64,000 bases of DNA from Mucilaginibacter sp. UR6-11 (lineage in GTDB: Bacteria > Bacteroidota > Bacteroidia > Sphingobacteriales > Sphingobacteriaceae): NCBI RefSeq assembly GCF_020880695.1, contig NZ_JAJIWO010000006.1, positions 270,985 through 334,984 of the forward strand. The letters are read 5' to 3'. The notes beneath the pieces are model-generated. The model ran no database searches. It was not told the DNA's origin and worked only from the letters and a program-made list of their open reading frames with translations. A program made the position numbers and the translations under genes. This document shows, in pieces, positions 46,142 to 56,264 of this stretch (position 1 is the stretch's first letter; every line of letters starts with the position of its first letter).

Positions 46142-47203
46142 TTATTGGGTTAACAAGCTTTCATAAGCCCGCCCTATTAATTCTAAACTGAACCTGGAAT
46201 TTATATCTTCTTTAATATCATCGTGTAACCAAGCTTGGTTACACGCTTTTTCGATGCAGGTGCATAATTGTGTGTCATGACCTTGCTCTACAACAAAACC
46301 GTTAAAACCGTCACGAATAAGCTCATTAAGGCCCCCTACCCTAAACGCAACCACCGGCACACCTACCGACAGTGCTTCGAGCACTACATTTGGAAAGCCT
46401 TCTGTATACGAGCAATGAACCATCACGTCATGCTTTATAAGTTCTGAAGCGACATTAGTGATCTCGCCCAAGAATGTTGTCCGTTGCTCAAGACCATTTT
46501 TGGCAGCATATTGTTTAAGCGGCCCCATCAAAGGGCCGTCGCCAACAATTGTTAATTTATAATTAACCGGTAATCGTTTAATAGTATCCAGCAACCTAAA
46601 CCATCCTTTTTCTTTTGCTAGCCTCCCGACTCCTATTAGTTTCTTCTCCCTATTAAAGTTCCGCTCATTTTTTACCAGAACATTTGTGAGTACCGGGTTC
46701 GCTATAACTTTAAGCTTTTTTGCGCTTATACCATATGCCGTTGCCATTGCTTGTTGCATTTCATCAGATTGACAAACAACAAAATCAAACCGGCAGAAAA
46801 ACAACCGGGTAAAAAAATTATAAAACTTCATTTTAGCGCCATAATATCTCCGCATTTGTTGAGGATTATTTGACGCCCTTGCAACTAAATGAGGTATTTT
46901 TAAAAAAAAAGCAACTATACCGGTAAGTATATTAACATGATCGGCAGTTGAAAAAACCGCAAACGGATTTTCATCCCGTAATACCCGATATAATTTAAAA
47001 AAAGACCTAGATGCTTTAACTGTTTTAAGGTTAAGAAAGCGGATACCCTGGACATCAGTACAAAAAAAATGTTCGTCGCTATTAAGTACAACCACCGAAA
47101 CGCTGTATTGAGCGTTGTTAAAATATTGTGAAAGCAGCCAAAATACACGTTCAGATCCGCCTGCGCCCAATGACGCAACGATCATAAATACCTTTTTTTT
47201 CAT
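46142..47203 (-). CDS. Glycosyltransferase family 4
   Basis: A 353-residue GT-B enzyme. N-terminus KKVFMIVASLGAGGSERVFWLLSQYF is the typical GG-x-E-R acceptor-side motif; the donor half carries LIGVGRLAKEKGWFRLLDTI (about 189-208), TTFLGEITNVASELIKHD and YTEGFPNVVLEALSVGVPVVAF (about 268-289) with the E-x7-E pair. It lies 26 bp after the polymerase-like gene and 8 bp before the amidotransferase, in tight operon spacing. Specificity unknown. Confidence 0.93.
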   Translation of the reverse strand: MKKKVFMIVASLGAGGSERVFWLLSQYFNNAQYSVSVVVLNSDEHFFCTDVQGIRFLNLKTVKASRSFFKLYRVLRDENPFAVFSTADHVNILTGIVAFFLKIPHLVARASNNPQQMRRYYGAKMKFYNFFTRLFFCRFDFVVCQSDEMQQAMATAYGISAKKLKVIANPVLTNVLVKNERNFNREKKLIGVGRLAKEKGWFRLLDTIKRLPVNYKLTIVGDGPLMGPLKQYAAKNGLEQRTTFLGEITNVASELIKHDVMVHCSYTEGFPNVVLEALSVGVPVVAFRVGGLNELIRDGFNGFVVEQGHDTQLCTCIEKACNQAWLHDDIKEDINSRFSLELIGRAYESLLTQ

Positions 47204-47228
47204 TTTAACCAGATATAGTACATGCTGA

Positions 47229-48467
47229 TTATTGAGGCAATAGCACTAATTCTGTGCTACTATCTGCATCGCGCCGGTTAGGAACAAATATTTTTGCACA
47301 TTGCAATGTGCCGAAATATAAAAAAACGGTAGGTCCATCTGCGGTTAGTAACCACCCATTATGCGAAAAGGCGTTTATAGACACAGCGGTGAGTGCAAAT
47401 AAGAAACACAGGAGTAAAGCGTAGTTTTTTTTACGAATATTTTTTATTGTTTGATGAAATAACAATAAAATCCTATAATAGATAGCACCTAATAAACCGA
47501 AGGCTAAAAATGGCCCCAGATATGTTATAAACATTAGGTAGGCGTTGTGAGACGTTATACCAAATTGGAAATAATAGTTTTTATAACTTACGTCATTCCA
47601 ATTTTTTCCATAAAAAATTAAGCCAAAGGGATAATCGGCATAAATTTTTAAATTTTCTAACGATAAATCTATCCGATTAAAGTCATTCGCTTCTTTTGCC
47701 TGGTTCTTTGCGAGAATATTATTTTTATCATCAAGCGTATCTTTTATTATATAAGTATAAGCTAATAAACCAATAAGTAACGTAAATGCAACCAGAATTA
47801 AGGCTTTAAATCGGTAATAAAACAATAAAAATACAACGGCGGCAACAATAAAACTAATAAAGGCGGATCTATTCATACCCAGATAAATACAAACAGCGCA
47901 AACAAAAAAAGCCACTAACTTAAGTATAATCTGACCTTTAGACTTATATGTCAAAACAAAAATGAATGCCGTAAATGCGGCTACCTGATAGCCAAAAGTA
48001 AATTGAGTGAGTGCTATTCCGGCTGGACTTTGTATAACCTGCGACCCAAGTATTATAGTTCTTATCGGGTCGATCACACTTTGATAACTATGATCTAAAA
48101 CCATTAATAGCATAGAAAAAAAAAGCAGTGATAGAAACACACCGACGGACAAGATAAACCGCCTTTTATTTAATCCTACAAAACTTGAAAAATAGAACGC
48201 GCAAGTTAATATGGTGACAATGGCAACTACAAAGTTTTTATAGTCGCCTATCCCGACCAAATCGTATAAAAAGAGTGCGATAGTAAAAATCACCATTTCG
48301 TAATAATATGCAAATGGCCGTACCGGCTGTTCAATAAATAACAATAGCACAACGCCCAAAATCAATGGGGCAGGTATTCTCAAAAAATCAGTTAAGAAAA
48401 TATCAAATGTTAGTGTATACAAATAAATTGCTATTAAGCAAAAACTCAATATTTTTTTTACTATCAT
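47229..48467 (-). CDS. O-antigen polymerase/ligase-like membrane protein (Wzy-like)
   Basis: A 412-residue polytopic inner-membrane protein with about ten to twelve hydrophobic segments and one large hydrophilic loop (about 230-300, containing NDFNRIDLSLENLKIYADYP and TSHNAYLMF), the layout of O-antigen ligase/polymerase (Wzy_C) proteins. Sequence similarity in this class is low; assignment rests on topology, the SHNAYL-like loop motif and position beside flippase and priming transferase genes. It is the only polymerase candidate in the locus. ATG start, 4 bp after the priming-transferase stop. Confidence 0.82.
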   Translation of the reverse strand: MIVKKILSFCLIAIYLYTLTFDIFLTDFLRIPAPLILGVVLLLFIEQPVRPFAYYYEMVIFTIALFLYDLVGIGDYKNFVVAIVTILTCAFYFSSFVGLNKRRFILSVGVFLSLLFFSMLLMVLDHSYQSVIDPIRTIILGSQVIQSPAGIALTQFTFGYQVAAFTAFIFVLTYKSKGQIILKLVAFFVCAVCIYLGMNRSAFISFIVAAVVFLLFYYRFKALILVAFTLLIGLLAYTYIIKDTLDDKNNILAKNQAKEANDFNRIDLSLENLKIYADYPFGLIFYGKNWNDVSYKNYYFQFGITSHNAYLMFITYLGPFLAFGLLGAIYYRILLLFHQTIKNIRKKNYALLLCFLFALTAVSINAFSHNGWLLTADGPTVFLYFGTLQCAKIFVPNRRDADSSTELVLLPQ

Positions 48468-48471
48468 AATA

Positions 48472-49065
48472 TTAGTTGCTTATTATAATTTTTCTTAAAG
48501 TTTGATATATGATCTTCATATCCATCCAAAAACTCTGATGGTCGATATAATCAAGATTTTTAATTAGTTTGGAGGGGATAATTTCGGTAATATAAAATTT
48601 CTCCGGATTTTCTGATTTAGATAAAATCTCACCTTCATTATAATACTGGATAGATGCCCAATCAGTTAGGCCAGGTTTAACGCTCAAAACCCGTTGCTGC
48701 TCTGGCTTATAAAGGTTTACATACTTTCTTACCTCCGGCCGTGGCCCAACAAAGCTCATATCTCCTAAAAGAATATTGAACAATTGTGGTAATTCATCCA
48801 GTTTGTTTCTGCGGAGCCAACTACCACACCTGGTGATCCGATTGTCATTGTTTCCGATCGTCAGCAGTCCTTTTTTGTCAGAACCAACATACATTGTTCT
48901 GAATTTAATCAATTTAAAGTTGATATGATTTAAGCCAACCCGATCTTGCATGTAAAAAACCCCGGTGCCGGAGTCAATTATTATCCAGAGTGATATCACA
49001 ATAAATAATGGACTCAACACTATAATTCCAATTACCGAAAAGCATAGATCAAAAGTCCTTTTCAT
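48472..49065 (-). CDS. Priming sugar-1-phosphate transferase (PglC/WcaJ C-terminal type)
   Basis: A 197-residue monotopic phosphoglycosyltransferase that moves a sugar-1-phosphate to undecaprenyl phosphate and starts the repeat unit. N-terminal re-entrant helix (about 8-33, LSPLF), then KFRTM (about 54-58), RNKLDELPQLFNILLGDMSFVGPRPE (about 85-110) with the catalytic Asp-Glu pair. This is the small PglC-like form without the extra N-terminal membrane domain. The aminotransferase gene lies 12 bp upstream. PglC uses UDP-bacillosamine; here the CapD-like dehydratase and aminotransferases suggest a similar amino sugar. Confidence 0.95.
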   Translation of the reverse strand: MKRTFDLCFSVIGIIVLSPLFIVISLWIIIDSGTGVFYMQDRVGLNHINFKLIKFRTMYVGSDKKGLLTIGNNDNRITRCGSWLRRNKLDELPQLFNILLGDMSFVGPRPEVRKYVNLYKPEQQRVLSVKPGLTDWASIQYYNEGEILSKSENPEKFYITEIIPSKLIKNLDYIDHQSFWMDMKIIYQTLRKIIISN

Positions 49066-49077
49066 AGTCGAAGAATC

Positions 49078-50331
49078 TTAAAATGCAATCTCTATCTTTT
49101 CTTTTTTCTCTATTTTGCTGGCCATTGCGTTTTTTACAGCGTTTATGACTGTACTAACTATAAATTCAATTTTCGCGTCTGAAAGCTGAGGATAAATAGG
49201 TAGAGATATTTCCCTGGAGTATTGATTATATGACATTGGGAAATCATGTATTGAATAACCAAGGTTTTTAAAACAGGTAAGCATGGGTAATGGAACGAAG
49301 TGGACGTTCACTACAACTTCCTTACTGACAATATCATCAATGATCTGGTCTCGTTGTTGTTCTGTAATATTTTTTATGCGAAGCGGGAAAAGATGATACG
49401 AAGACTCGCGTTTGTGATCAAACAACGGTGGTAGTTCGAATACTTCAAAGTCTTCAAATGCTTTCTTATATTTCAACGCGATAGCCTTCCTCATTGGCAA
49501 AAGCAGTGTTTCATATTTCTTTATTTGGGCTAACCCAATTGCGGCACAAATATCAGGCATGTTGATTTTAAGACCTTGAAAAAGTATATCATATCGCCAG
49601 CCGCCACCTTTAGCTTTTTCCAGGGCATTTTTATTTTGACCATTTAACGTATACATTTTAAGGTATTTATACTCTGCGTCGATATCAAAATTGCCGGGCA
49701 GATTCAAACAAATACAACCACCTTCGGCAGTAGTAACATTTTTTACGGCGTGGAAAGAAAAGATCGCAACATCACTTTCCAATGCGGCAGCATGTCCGTT
49801 AGTTTTAGCGCCAAGGGAATGGGCAGCATCCGCAATTAATAATATTCTGTTTAAAACTGTTTGCTTTAATGACTCGGCTCTAAATAACTTTTTTACACCT
49901 CTCCTATTAATAATTTCCATTAGCTTTGAATAATCACACGGCCAACCCGCAATATCTACAGCGAAAATTGCTTTTGTTTTAGGAGTGATTGCTTTGTACA
50001 CAGCTTCTGGATCTATACAAAAATCCCTATTGATATCAACCATTACAGGGGTGGCACCACAGTGCAATACACTTAAGGCAGTTGCACAATAAGTATAGGC
50101 CGGAATAATTACCTCATCACCCGGTTTGATTCCAAACCACTTTAACATCAAAATAGCTCCAGAGGTCCATGAATTAACACATATGGCCGCTTTAGTGGAA
50201 GTTAGTTTAACTATTTCCTTTTCCATAGCAATTACTTTTGGCCCGGTGGTAATCCAATTAGTTTTTAGTGTATCTACAACTTCGTCAACAACACCTTGGT
50301 CTATATAGGGCGGCGAAAATGGAATTTGCAT
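49078..50331 (-). CDS. DegT/DnrJ/EryC1/StrS sugar aminotransferase
   Basis: A 417-residue PLP aminotransferase acting on keto sugar nucleotides. Key residues: Asp168 in LIADAAHSLGA (PLP ring) and Lys197 in FSFHAVKNVTTAEGG (Schiff base); substrate loop NWITTGPKV (about 25-33) is typical. It is about 20-30 residues longer than usual because of an insertion near 140-160 (NRRGVKKLFRAESLKQ). Neighbour of the PglC-like priming transferase, as in PglE/PglC-type gene pairs, so amino-sugar synthesis for the first residue of the repeat unit is likely. Confidence 0.93.
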   Translation of the reverse strand: MQIPFSPPYIDQGVVDEVVDTLKTNWITTGPKVIAMEKEIVKLTSTKAAICVNSWTSGAILMLKWFGIKPGDEVIIPAYTYCATALSVLHCGATPVMVDINRDFCIDPEAVYKAITPKTKAIFAVDIAGWPCDYSKLMEIINRRGVKKLFRAESLKQTVLNRILLIADAAHSLGAKTNGHAAALESDVAIFSFHAVKNVTTAEGGCICLNLPGNFDIDAEYKYLKMYTLNGQNKNALEKAKGGGWRYDILFQGLKINMPDICAAIGLAQIKKYETLLLPMRKAIALKYKKAFEDFEVFELPPLFDHKRESSYHLFPLRIKNITEQQRDQIIDDIVSKEVVVNVHFVPLPMLTCFKNLGYSIHDFPMSYNQYSREISLPIYPQLSDAKIEFIVSTVINAVKNAMASKIEKKEKIEIAF

Positions 50332-50402
50332 AATATTATCGGTTAAATTATAAGTGAAATTCTTTTGAAAATATGATCTGTCTAGCGAAGAGTTATCCGC
50401 AA

Positions 50403-51128
50403 CTAAAGACAGTCGCGCAGCAAGCGGGAGTAAATAAGAAACTTCTCATGAAAGACATCCCAAAAAGAGTACCTCCTAAACTTAAGTTCTGACAATGAAA
50501 CAAAGTATTGATGATTTCGATGTATAAATGCTTCTAACTTTTCAAAATCATTTTTGGAACAGGTTTCCGGATGGTAATTAAACGTCCAGGTTCTACTTAA
50601 CTTCGGCTCAACTCCAGATAACTGGACCGGTATCCATTTAAAACCAAATCTTTTATAGGGTGATGTCAACAATCCATCACTAATAATTCGGATACTTGAA
50701 TATTTTTTTAAAGCCTTTAATGTGTTATGATCAAATGAATGTGCCGGGGCTACAAAAATGTCTGAGCGGATATTTTCACGTTCAAAAATTTGTACCGCAG
50801 CCATTATTTTATTTTCCTGCATATATAGCGGCAAGCCGGCAAATTCAGACCTCCTGTTTTGTTTCATTATACCTGAATTGGTACTTACATAACAATGGTC
50901 AAATCCGTGCATTGCTATAGCATACTCTTTTTTTTGTAAGTCACGAACATACTGCCAGTAATTGTGATTAAGACTTCCGCATTTTAAGAGCTTAGGATCT
51001 TTATTATTGGGAATAACCGCAACAATCGGCCTTATAGAGTAATAATCGAAAAGATCAAAAAACGGCCTCCATTTTTCTAAATTACTTGTTGGGCACAGAT
51101 CATCTAACCTGATTAAGTATTGTACCAT
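50403..51128 (-). CDS. DUF2334-type polysaccharide deacetylase-like protein
   Basis: A 241-residue protein of the polysaccharide-deacetylase-like (NodB-fold) DUF2334 class. Metal-site motifs: RLDDLCPTSN (about 8-17, Asp-Asp) and AMHGFDH (about 91-97, His-x3-His), and FVAPAHSFDHNTLKAL (about 149-164). No signal peptide, so if active it works inside the cell on a lipid-linked or nucleotide sugar, for instance removing an N-acetyl group. Gap of 71 bp to the downstream aminotransferase, 13 bp to the upstream glycosyltransferase. Confidence 0.82.
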   Translation of the reverse strand: MVQYLIRLDDLCPTSNLEKWRPFFDLFDYYSIRPIVAVIPNNKDPKLLKCGSLNHNYWQYVRDLQKKEYAIAMHGFDHCYVSTNSGIMKQNRRSEFAGLPLYMQENKIMAAVQIFERENIRSDIFVAPAHSFDHNTLKALKKYSSIRIISDGLLTSPYKRFGFKWIPVQLSGVEPKLSRTWTFNYHPETCSKNDFEKLEAFIHRNHQYFVSLSELKFRRYSFWDVFHEKFLIYSRLLRDCL

Positions 51129-51141
51129 AACAAAATAACAT

Positions 51142-52299
51142 TCAGGTTGCCTTAGTTAATTTTGGAAATAACTGTGCTTCATATAAAGTTGATACCGAAA
51201 ACAATTGTGCCCATTTTTTAAATATAATCTGGACCCTATTAGTTTGATTAATGCGCTTCGCATTAGCACTTATTTTCTTTTTCAATTCAAAATCGTTGCT
51301 TAGACGAATAATTGCATTAGTCAATGCCAAGATATTGCCAGTTTCCACCAATAATCCGTTATGTTCATTTTGAATAATTTCTGATGGGCCAAAATCACAA
51401 TTCATCGCAACCGGCGGACAACCAAAACTCATTGCCTCTATCAAAGCATTTGGATAACCCTCATTGCGTGATGGTAAAATAAATAACTCAGCTTGGCTAT
51501 AGTAATCCTGAAGATTAACCCGGGAACCAGGCATAAAGACTACTTCAGTTAAACCTAAATTTTTGATTTGATCAATCAGCGCTGCCCGTTCATTACCCTC
51601 ACCAATAATCAATAAGTCAGTATCCCTTAGCTTTGCAGCGCCGAAGGCTGAAATAAGTTGGTCGAAACCTTTTACGTACGTAAGTCTGCCCACTCCTAAT
51701 ACGAATTTACGGGGATGAATTTCTTTTGGAGAAACCGGTTCAAATTGCGACAGTGCATTAGGAATAAGCTTTATATTACTGACTTTGCTAAAAGCTCGGT
51801 TATTTTTCAGACTGTCGCCAATACCTTTAGTGCTTACAACAATCGCAGCAGCGTGTTTATAAATTATGGCAGCCAGCGCTCTATTGAGGTAATTTAGTTT
51901 AAATAGACTTCGAGCCGGTGATGTTCTTTCTGACACAATATATGGGACATTTGCAATAGTAGCGGCAAGCCCTGCCCATAAGTTTGCTGACGTGATAAAT
52001 GAGACAACATAAGCGGGTTTTTCTTTATAGACGATAAAAAGCAGTTTAAAAAACATCTGGAATATATAATATAATCTAAAAGCCATGCTATCGCTTTTTC
52101 GATCGGTAAGGTTAAAAACCATTACTTCTTTATCGATATTATAAGCCGGACAACTTTTATTTAATGAAATAATTAATGAGTTGTAATTTAACTGACTAAA
52201 ATGGTTCGCCAGGTTAATCAGTATCCTCTCGGCACCACCACCGTTTAGTGAGGGAATAACAAAACATAATTTTTGTTTGGCGTTAGTTGTCGCTGTCAT
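51142..52299 (-). CDS. Glycosyltransferase family 4
   Basis: A 385-residue GT-B enzyme with KLCFVIPSLNGGGAERILINLANHF at the start (GGAER acceptor-side motif), FVLGVGRLTYVKGFDQLISAF (about 200-220) and NEGYPNALIEAMSFGCPPVAM (about 278-298) with the E-x7-E donor block. WbnH/GalNAc-type retaining transferases look like this, but donor cannot be read. Sits between the VioA-like aminotransferase and the deacetylase in the locus. Confidence 0.93.
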   Translation of the reverse strand: MTATTNAKQKLCFVIPSLNGGGAERILINLANHFSQLNYNSLIISLNKSCPAYNIDKEVMVFNLTDRKSDSMAFRLYYIFQMFFKLLFIVYKEKPAYVVSFITSANLWAGLAATIANVPYIVSERTSPARSLFKLNYLNRALAAIIYKHAAAIVVSTKGIGDSLKNNRAFSKVSNIKLIPNALSQFEPVSPKEIHPRKFVLGVGRLTYVKGFDQLISAFGAAKLRDTDLLIIGEGNERAALIDQIKNLGLTEVVFMPGSRVNLQDYYSQAELFILPSRNEGYPNALIEAMSFGCPPVAMNCDFGPSEIIQNEHNGLLVETGNILALTNAIIRLSNDFELKKKISANAKRINQTNRVQIIFKKWAQLFSVSTLYEAQLFPKLTKAT

Positions 52300-52345
52300 A
52301 TCAACTAATTGGTAGTTATAAGCTTGTTATCTTAAGTATTGTTAC

Positions 52346-53524
52346 TTATAAAGAGCCGTTAACCTTGACTGTTGGCTTTCTATTGGATATTGGGTGATGA
52401 GGGGCAGGCTTTTCTGTTTGGTGAACTTTTTGAACTTGATTTTCATTGAAATTTTGCCCTCTAAGTAATAACCGACATATCATATCCAAATCAGATACCG
52501 TTAACGTATGATATAGGGGAAGACACAATATTCTGCTTGCAACTGACTTGGAAACAGGCATTTCTACATTTTCAACGTAAGGCAGTTCTGACAGTGAGGG
52601 ATAAAAATAGCGACGGCAATATATCTGGGCCATTTCCAAATTTGCCTTTGCTTGCTGCATTAAGCTTTCGCTTTCAAATAATATCGGGAAATAGGCATAA
52701 TTATAGTCGTCATTGGCTTGAATTTTTTGAAACTGCACCCTGAGGTTAACCAGGCGATCCAAATATTGCTCCGACAAGTACTTTCGCATTTTCAGGATAT
52801 CATCGATATGCTTTAGGTTACATAAGCCCATAGCAGCATGAAATTCACAATTTTTTGCATTTATACCTTGTTCTGAAAATGTGTCAATGCCGGAATACCC
52901 GAAATTACGCATCAGGGCCATTTTTTTTAACAGGGCGGAATCCTTGGTAAATACAGCTCCACCTTCAATTGTATGAAACAGTTTTGTAGAATGAAAACTT
53001 GTTGTGGTTATATCGCCATAAGCAAATATCGATTTGTTTTTGTAACGCGTACCAAAACAATGTGCTGCATCATATATAACTTTCAAATTGTGTTTATCTG
53101 CGATTTGCTGAATCAGCTCTATTGCACAGGGGTTTCCAAAAACATGGGTAGCCAATATAGCCGATGTTTTTGAGGTTATAGCCGCTTCGATTTTATAGGG
53201 GTCAATGTTAAATGTATCGGGATCAATGTCAACAAATACCGGTTTGCAACCTTGCCATACAATAACGCTGGTTGTAGCCACAAACGAAAATGGTGTAGTA
53301 ATAACCTCGCCTGATAAATTAAGTGCTTTTATAGCAAGTTGCAATGCGACCGTTCCGTTAGAAACAAATAACAAATGATCAACTTTAAGATATTCCTTCA
53401 ATCCTAGTTCGAGCGTGTTTACTAATGGCCCGTTATTAGTTAGCCATTGCCTTTCCCAAATGCTTTTAATATAATTTGTGAATTCTTTTTCGGAGGGCAA
53501 AAAAGGTTTAGTTACCGGTATCAT
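52346..53524 (-). CDS. DegT-family sugar aminotransferase (VioA-like)
   Basis: A 392-residue aminotransferase. Start PVTKPFLPSEKEFTNYI and TNNGPLV, then TPFSFVATTSVIVWQGCKPVF, look from memory like VioA-type enzymes that make 4-amino-4,6-dideoxy sugars. Asp152 (VIYDAAHCFG) and Lys181 (SFHSTKLFHTIEGG) bind PLP. The last 30 residues are a polar, unusual tail. Its ATG overlaps the flippase stop (ATGA, 53521-53524). With the CapD-like dehydratase and the GNAT it could complete an N-acylated 4-amino sugar; which aminotransferase serves which sugar is unknown. Confidence 0.92.
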   Translation of the reverse strand: MIPVTKPFLPSEKEFTNYIKSIWERQWLTNNGPLVNTLELGLKEYLKVDHLLFVSNGTVALQLAIKALNLSGEVITTPFSFVATTSVIVWQGCKPVFVDIDPDTFNIDPYKIEAAITSKTSAILATHVFGNPCAIELIQQIADKHNLKVIYDAAHCFGTRYKNKSIFAYGDITTTSFHSTKLFHTIEGGAVFTKDSALLKKMALMRNFGYSGIDTFSEQGINAKNCEFHAAMGLCNLKHIDDILKMRKYLSEQYLDRLVNLRVQFQKIQANDDYNYAYFPILFESESLMQQAKANLEMAQIYCRRYFYPSLSELPYVENVEMPVSKSVASRILCLPLYHTLTVSDLDMICRLLLRGQNFNENQVQKVHQTEKPAPHHPISNRKPTVKVNGSL

Positions 53525-54960
53525 CGTTTTAAAATTAATTGGTTAAAATCGTTTAACGCCTGTAGCTTAATAAACAAGGCTGTTCCAATATAAAGCGCCG
53601 CATAAACCAGACCTACAAATACGATCACTAGCATATCTGATAATAATAAACCCGTTAGTAAAACATTGAAAATAAAGGATAAAGCACCTATAATACAGGC
53701 TAATAACAGTATCGGAAAAATGTCTTTGATCTGATCCTGGATGGGATAAGAAATTAATTTGCCGCTATAGATAGAATTGATGTAATATGCTACAAAGTTG
53801 AAAGCGAATTGAAAATAGAGTAAACCATAAATGCCAAAATGGATAAAAGTTAAAATACCGGCTACACTAAGAACTTTTTTAAGTATTTCTAACTTCAGGA
53901 ATAAAGCACTTTTGCCCAAAACTTTTATCACATTAAGGTTATAAGAATGCAAGGGATACATAATGCCGCTGATACATAAAATTTGAAAGTAGGGAACGGC
54001 GGGCAGCCATTTATCAGTTAACAAAAGATGAAACAATGGCCTGGCTATAAGGGAAAGAAAAATAAGCGATGGTGCATTCCAAAACAATACTTGCTGCATC
54101 AGTTTTTTATATAATTTCTTTAACTGGACAACGTCCGCTGATAATTCGGCAAACATTGGGTAAGTAGCTTTATTAACTGCCGCCGAAATATTGCCGATAG
54201 GCAGCTGGCTTATAGAATCAGCCCGGGAATAAAAACCAAGTTGTGACGCCGAAAAATATTTTCCGATAATAATGAGATAAAGATTTTGGTGAATTGTATC
54301 CAGTATACTGGATAATGTCATCTTGTAGCCAAAATCAATGTGTTTTTTAAAAAGTTGTTTGTCAAATATCCAGGCAGGCCTCCAAGGAGAAACAATCCAA
54401 TGCATTGCAGTTGACAAAAATGATGTACACAGGCCCATCCACACCAAACTCCAAACCCCATAACCCATATGTGCCAGTACTATCCCTAATATGCCGCCGC
54501 CTATACCTGCCGGTATTTGCATATTGGTTTGCCTTTTAAACTTCATCTCTTTTATAAGCAGCGTACTTTGCACGGCAAAAAATGCATTGATTATAAGTAC
54601 GAGCCCATATACCCTTGCCAAGGCTTTAAGTAGTGGCTGGTCATAAAAATCTGCTATTAATGGCGCGGTTAAAAACAGCAACGCATATATAAGTATGCTG
54701 CCCGCTATATTGAAATAAAAGACACTTGAATAATCTCGTTGATCAGCTTCCGTTGTTCTAACCAGCGACGCTGTCAAACCACTATCTAATAACGTATGGC
54801 CAATTGCAATAAAGAGCGACAGCATTGCAATTAAACCAAATTCGGCAGGTGCAAGTAGTCGAGCTAAATAAACAGAAATGCAAAAACTGACCAGCTTTGA
54901 GCTAACCTGCTGCCATAATGACCACAACAAGCCAGAAACAGCTTTTTCTTTTAAGCTCAT
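53521..54960 (-). CDS. Wzx-type polysaccharide flippase (MOP family)
   Basis: A 479-residue polytopic membrane protein (about 12-14 helices) of the polysaccharide-transport family. The start MSLKEKAVSGLLWSLWQQVSSKLVSFCISVYLARLL is the hallmark of Polysacc_synt/MatE-type Wzx/WzxC flippases; the later block SRADSISQLPIGNISAAVNKATYPMFAEL (about 243-271) matches WzxC/TuaB-like proteins. It would move undecaprenyl-linked repeat units across the inner membrane. Coupled by a 4-bp overlap to the aminotransferase gene and 8 bp after the dehydrogenase. Confidence 0.94.
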   Translation of the reverse strand: MSLKEKAVSGLLWSLWQQVSSKLVSFCISVYLARLLAPAEFGLIAMLSLFIAIGHTLLDSGLTASLVRTTEADQRDYSSVFYFNIAGSILIYALLFLTAPLIADFYDQPLLKALARVYGLVLIINAFFAVQSTLLIKEMKFKRQTNMQIPAGIGGGILGIVLAHMGYGVWSLVWMGLCTSFLSTAMHWIVSPWRPAWIFDKQLFKKHIDFGYKMTLSSILDTIHQNLYLIIIGKYFSASQLGFYSRADSISQLPIGNISAAVNKATYPMFAELSADVVQLKKLYKKLMQQVLFWNAPSLIFLSLIARPLFHLLLTDKWLPAVPYFQILCISGIMYPLHSYNLNVIKVLGKSALFLKLEILKKVLSVAGILTFIHFGIYGLLYFQFAFNFVAYYINSIYSGKLISYPIQDQIKDIFPILLLACIIGALSFIFNVLLTGLLLSDMLVIVFVGLVYAALYIGTALFIKLQALNDFNQLILKR

Positions 54961-54968
54961 TTAATTTA

Positions 54969-56264
54969 TTAAAGACGAGCGCTAACTATGCTATCGGGCA
55001 AGAATGCTTTCAAATCATATAAAACTGCATTAGGCTTACATAAACTCTTCAGGTCCATTTCTTTAAATTCCTGGTGCGCTACCGCAAGCAAAACACCATC
55101 ATATTTGCGCATTTTAGATTCTCCATTTTCGCAAATTATGCCATAAGTTTTTCTTGCATGGTCGGCATTGGCCCTAGGATCATGGACATGCACCTTTACA
55201 TTGTACTCTTCCAATCTGCGTACAATATCGATGACACGGGTATTCCGCACGTCCGGGCAATTTTCTTTGAAGGTAAAACCGAGTACTAATACCTCCGCAT
55301 TAACAAGTGAGGTACCACTACGGGTCATCTTTTTAATAAGCTGGTCGGCAACATATGCGCCCATCGCATCGTTTAAACGCCGACCAGCAAGGATTATCTC
55401 AGGATGATAACCAACTTCTTGTGCTTTCTGAGCAAGATAATATGGATCAACCCCGATACAGTGTCCTCCAACCAAGCCTGGTCTGAAATCAAGAAAATTC
55501 CATTTTGTTCTGGCGGCCTCAAGCACCTTTCGTGTATCAATCCCTATCTTATTAAATATCATAGCCAACTCGTTTACAAAAGCAATATTTATATCGCGTT
55601 GGGCATTTTCTATTACCTTGGCAGCTTCAGCAACCTTTATTGAGTCTGCTTTAAATGTACCGGCGGTAATAACCGACCTGTAGAGCTCATCAACTGTTTT
55701 AGCGGTTTTAGCATTCGACCCGGATGTGATTTTGCGTATATTGGCTACCGTATGTGTTTTGTCGCCCGGGTTGATCCTTTCAGGTGAATACCCGGCAAAA
55801 AAATCAACATTATATTTCAACCTAGATGTTTTTTCTAAAACTGGTACGCATTCATCCTCTGTAACTCCGGGGTAAACGGTCGATTCGTAGATCACGATAT
55901 CTCCCTTTTTTAATACTTTACCAATTGTTGAACTTGCTTTTATTAATGGAGCCAATTCCGGGCGATTATTTTTATCTACCGGCGTAGGCACTGTTACTAC
56001 GTAAATTGAACACTGTTTTAATACTTCGCTATCCGATGTTAAAAAAAGGCCCTTGGGAGATGTACATACATGAGTAAGAACATTTGTCAATTCCTGTTCA
56101 CTCACTTCTTTTGTATGATCAATAGCTTCATTAAGTTGGTCTACTCTGTCGGGGTTGATATCATAGCCAATAACTTTGTATTTTTTTGCAAATTCAACCG
56201 CTAGAGGCAAACCAACATATCCTAAACCTATAACTCCAATTTTTTTATTATTTAACGTTCTCAT
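54969..56264 (-). CDS. UDP-N-acetylhexosamine 6-dehydrogenase (TviB/WbpO-like)
   Basis: A 431-residue nucleotide-sugar dehydrogenase: NAD domain with [16 protein letters not shown] (about 9-24), central domain, and Cys269 in [15 protein letters not shown] as thioester nucleophile. The [21 protein letters not shown] context is that of TviB/WbpO-type enzymes that oxidise UDP-GlcNAc or UDP-GalNAc to the uronic acid. The open frame reaches a GTG at 56309 inside the UpxY gene; the ATG at 56264 (Met-Arg-Thr-Leu) gives the normal start and still overlaps UpxY by 17 bp. Supplies the acidic sugar expected for amidotransferase and epimerase. Confidence 0.94.
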   Translation of the reverse strand: MRTLNNKKIGVIGLGYVGLPLAVEFAKKYKVIGYDINPDRVDQLNEAIDHTKEVSEQELTNVLTHVCTSPKGLFLTSDSEVLKQCSIYVVTVPTPVDKNNRPELAPLIKASSTIGKVLKKGDIVIYESTVYPGVTEDECVPVLEKTSRLKYNVDFFAGYSPERINPGDKTHTVANIRKITSGSNAKTAKTVDELYRSVITAGTFKADSIKVAEAAKVIENAQRDINIAFVNELAMIFNKIGIDTRKVLEAARTKWNFLDFRPGLVGGHCIGVDPYYLAQKAQEVGYHPEIILAGRRLNDAMGAYVADQLIKKMTRSGTSLVNAEVLVLGFTFKENCPDVRNTRVIDIVRRLEEYNVKVHVHDPRANADHARKTYGIICENGESKMRKYDGVLLAVAHQEFKEMDLKSLCKPNAVLYDLKAFLPDSIVSARL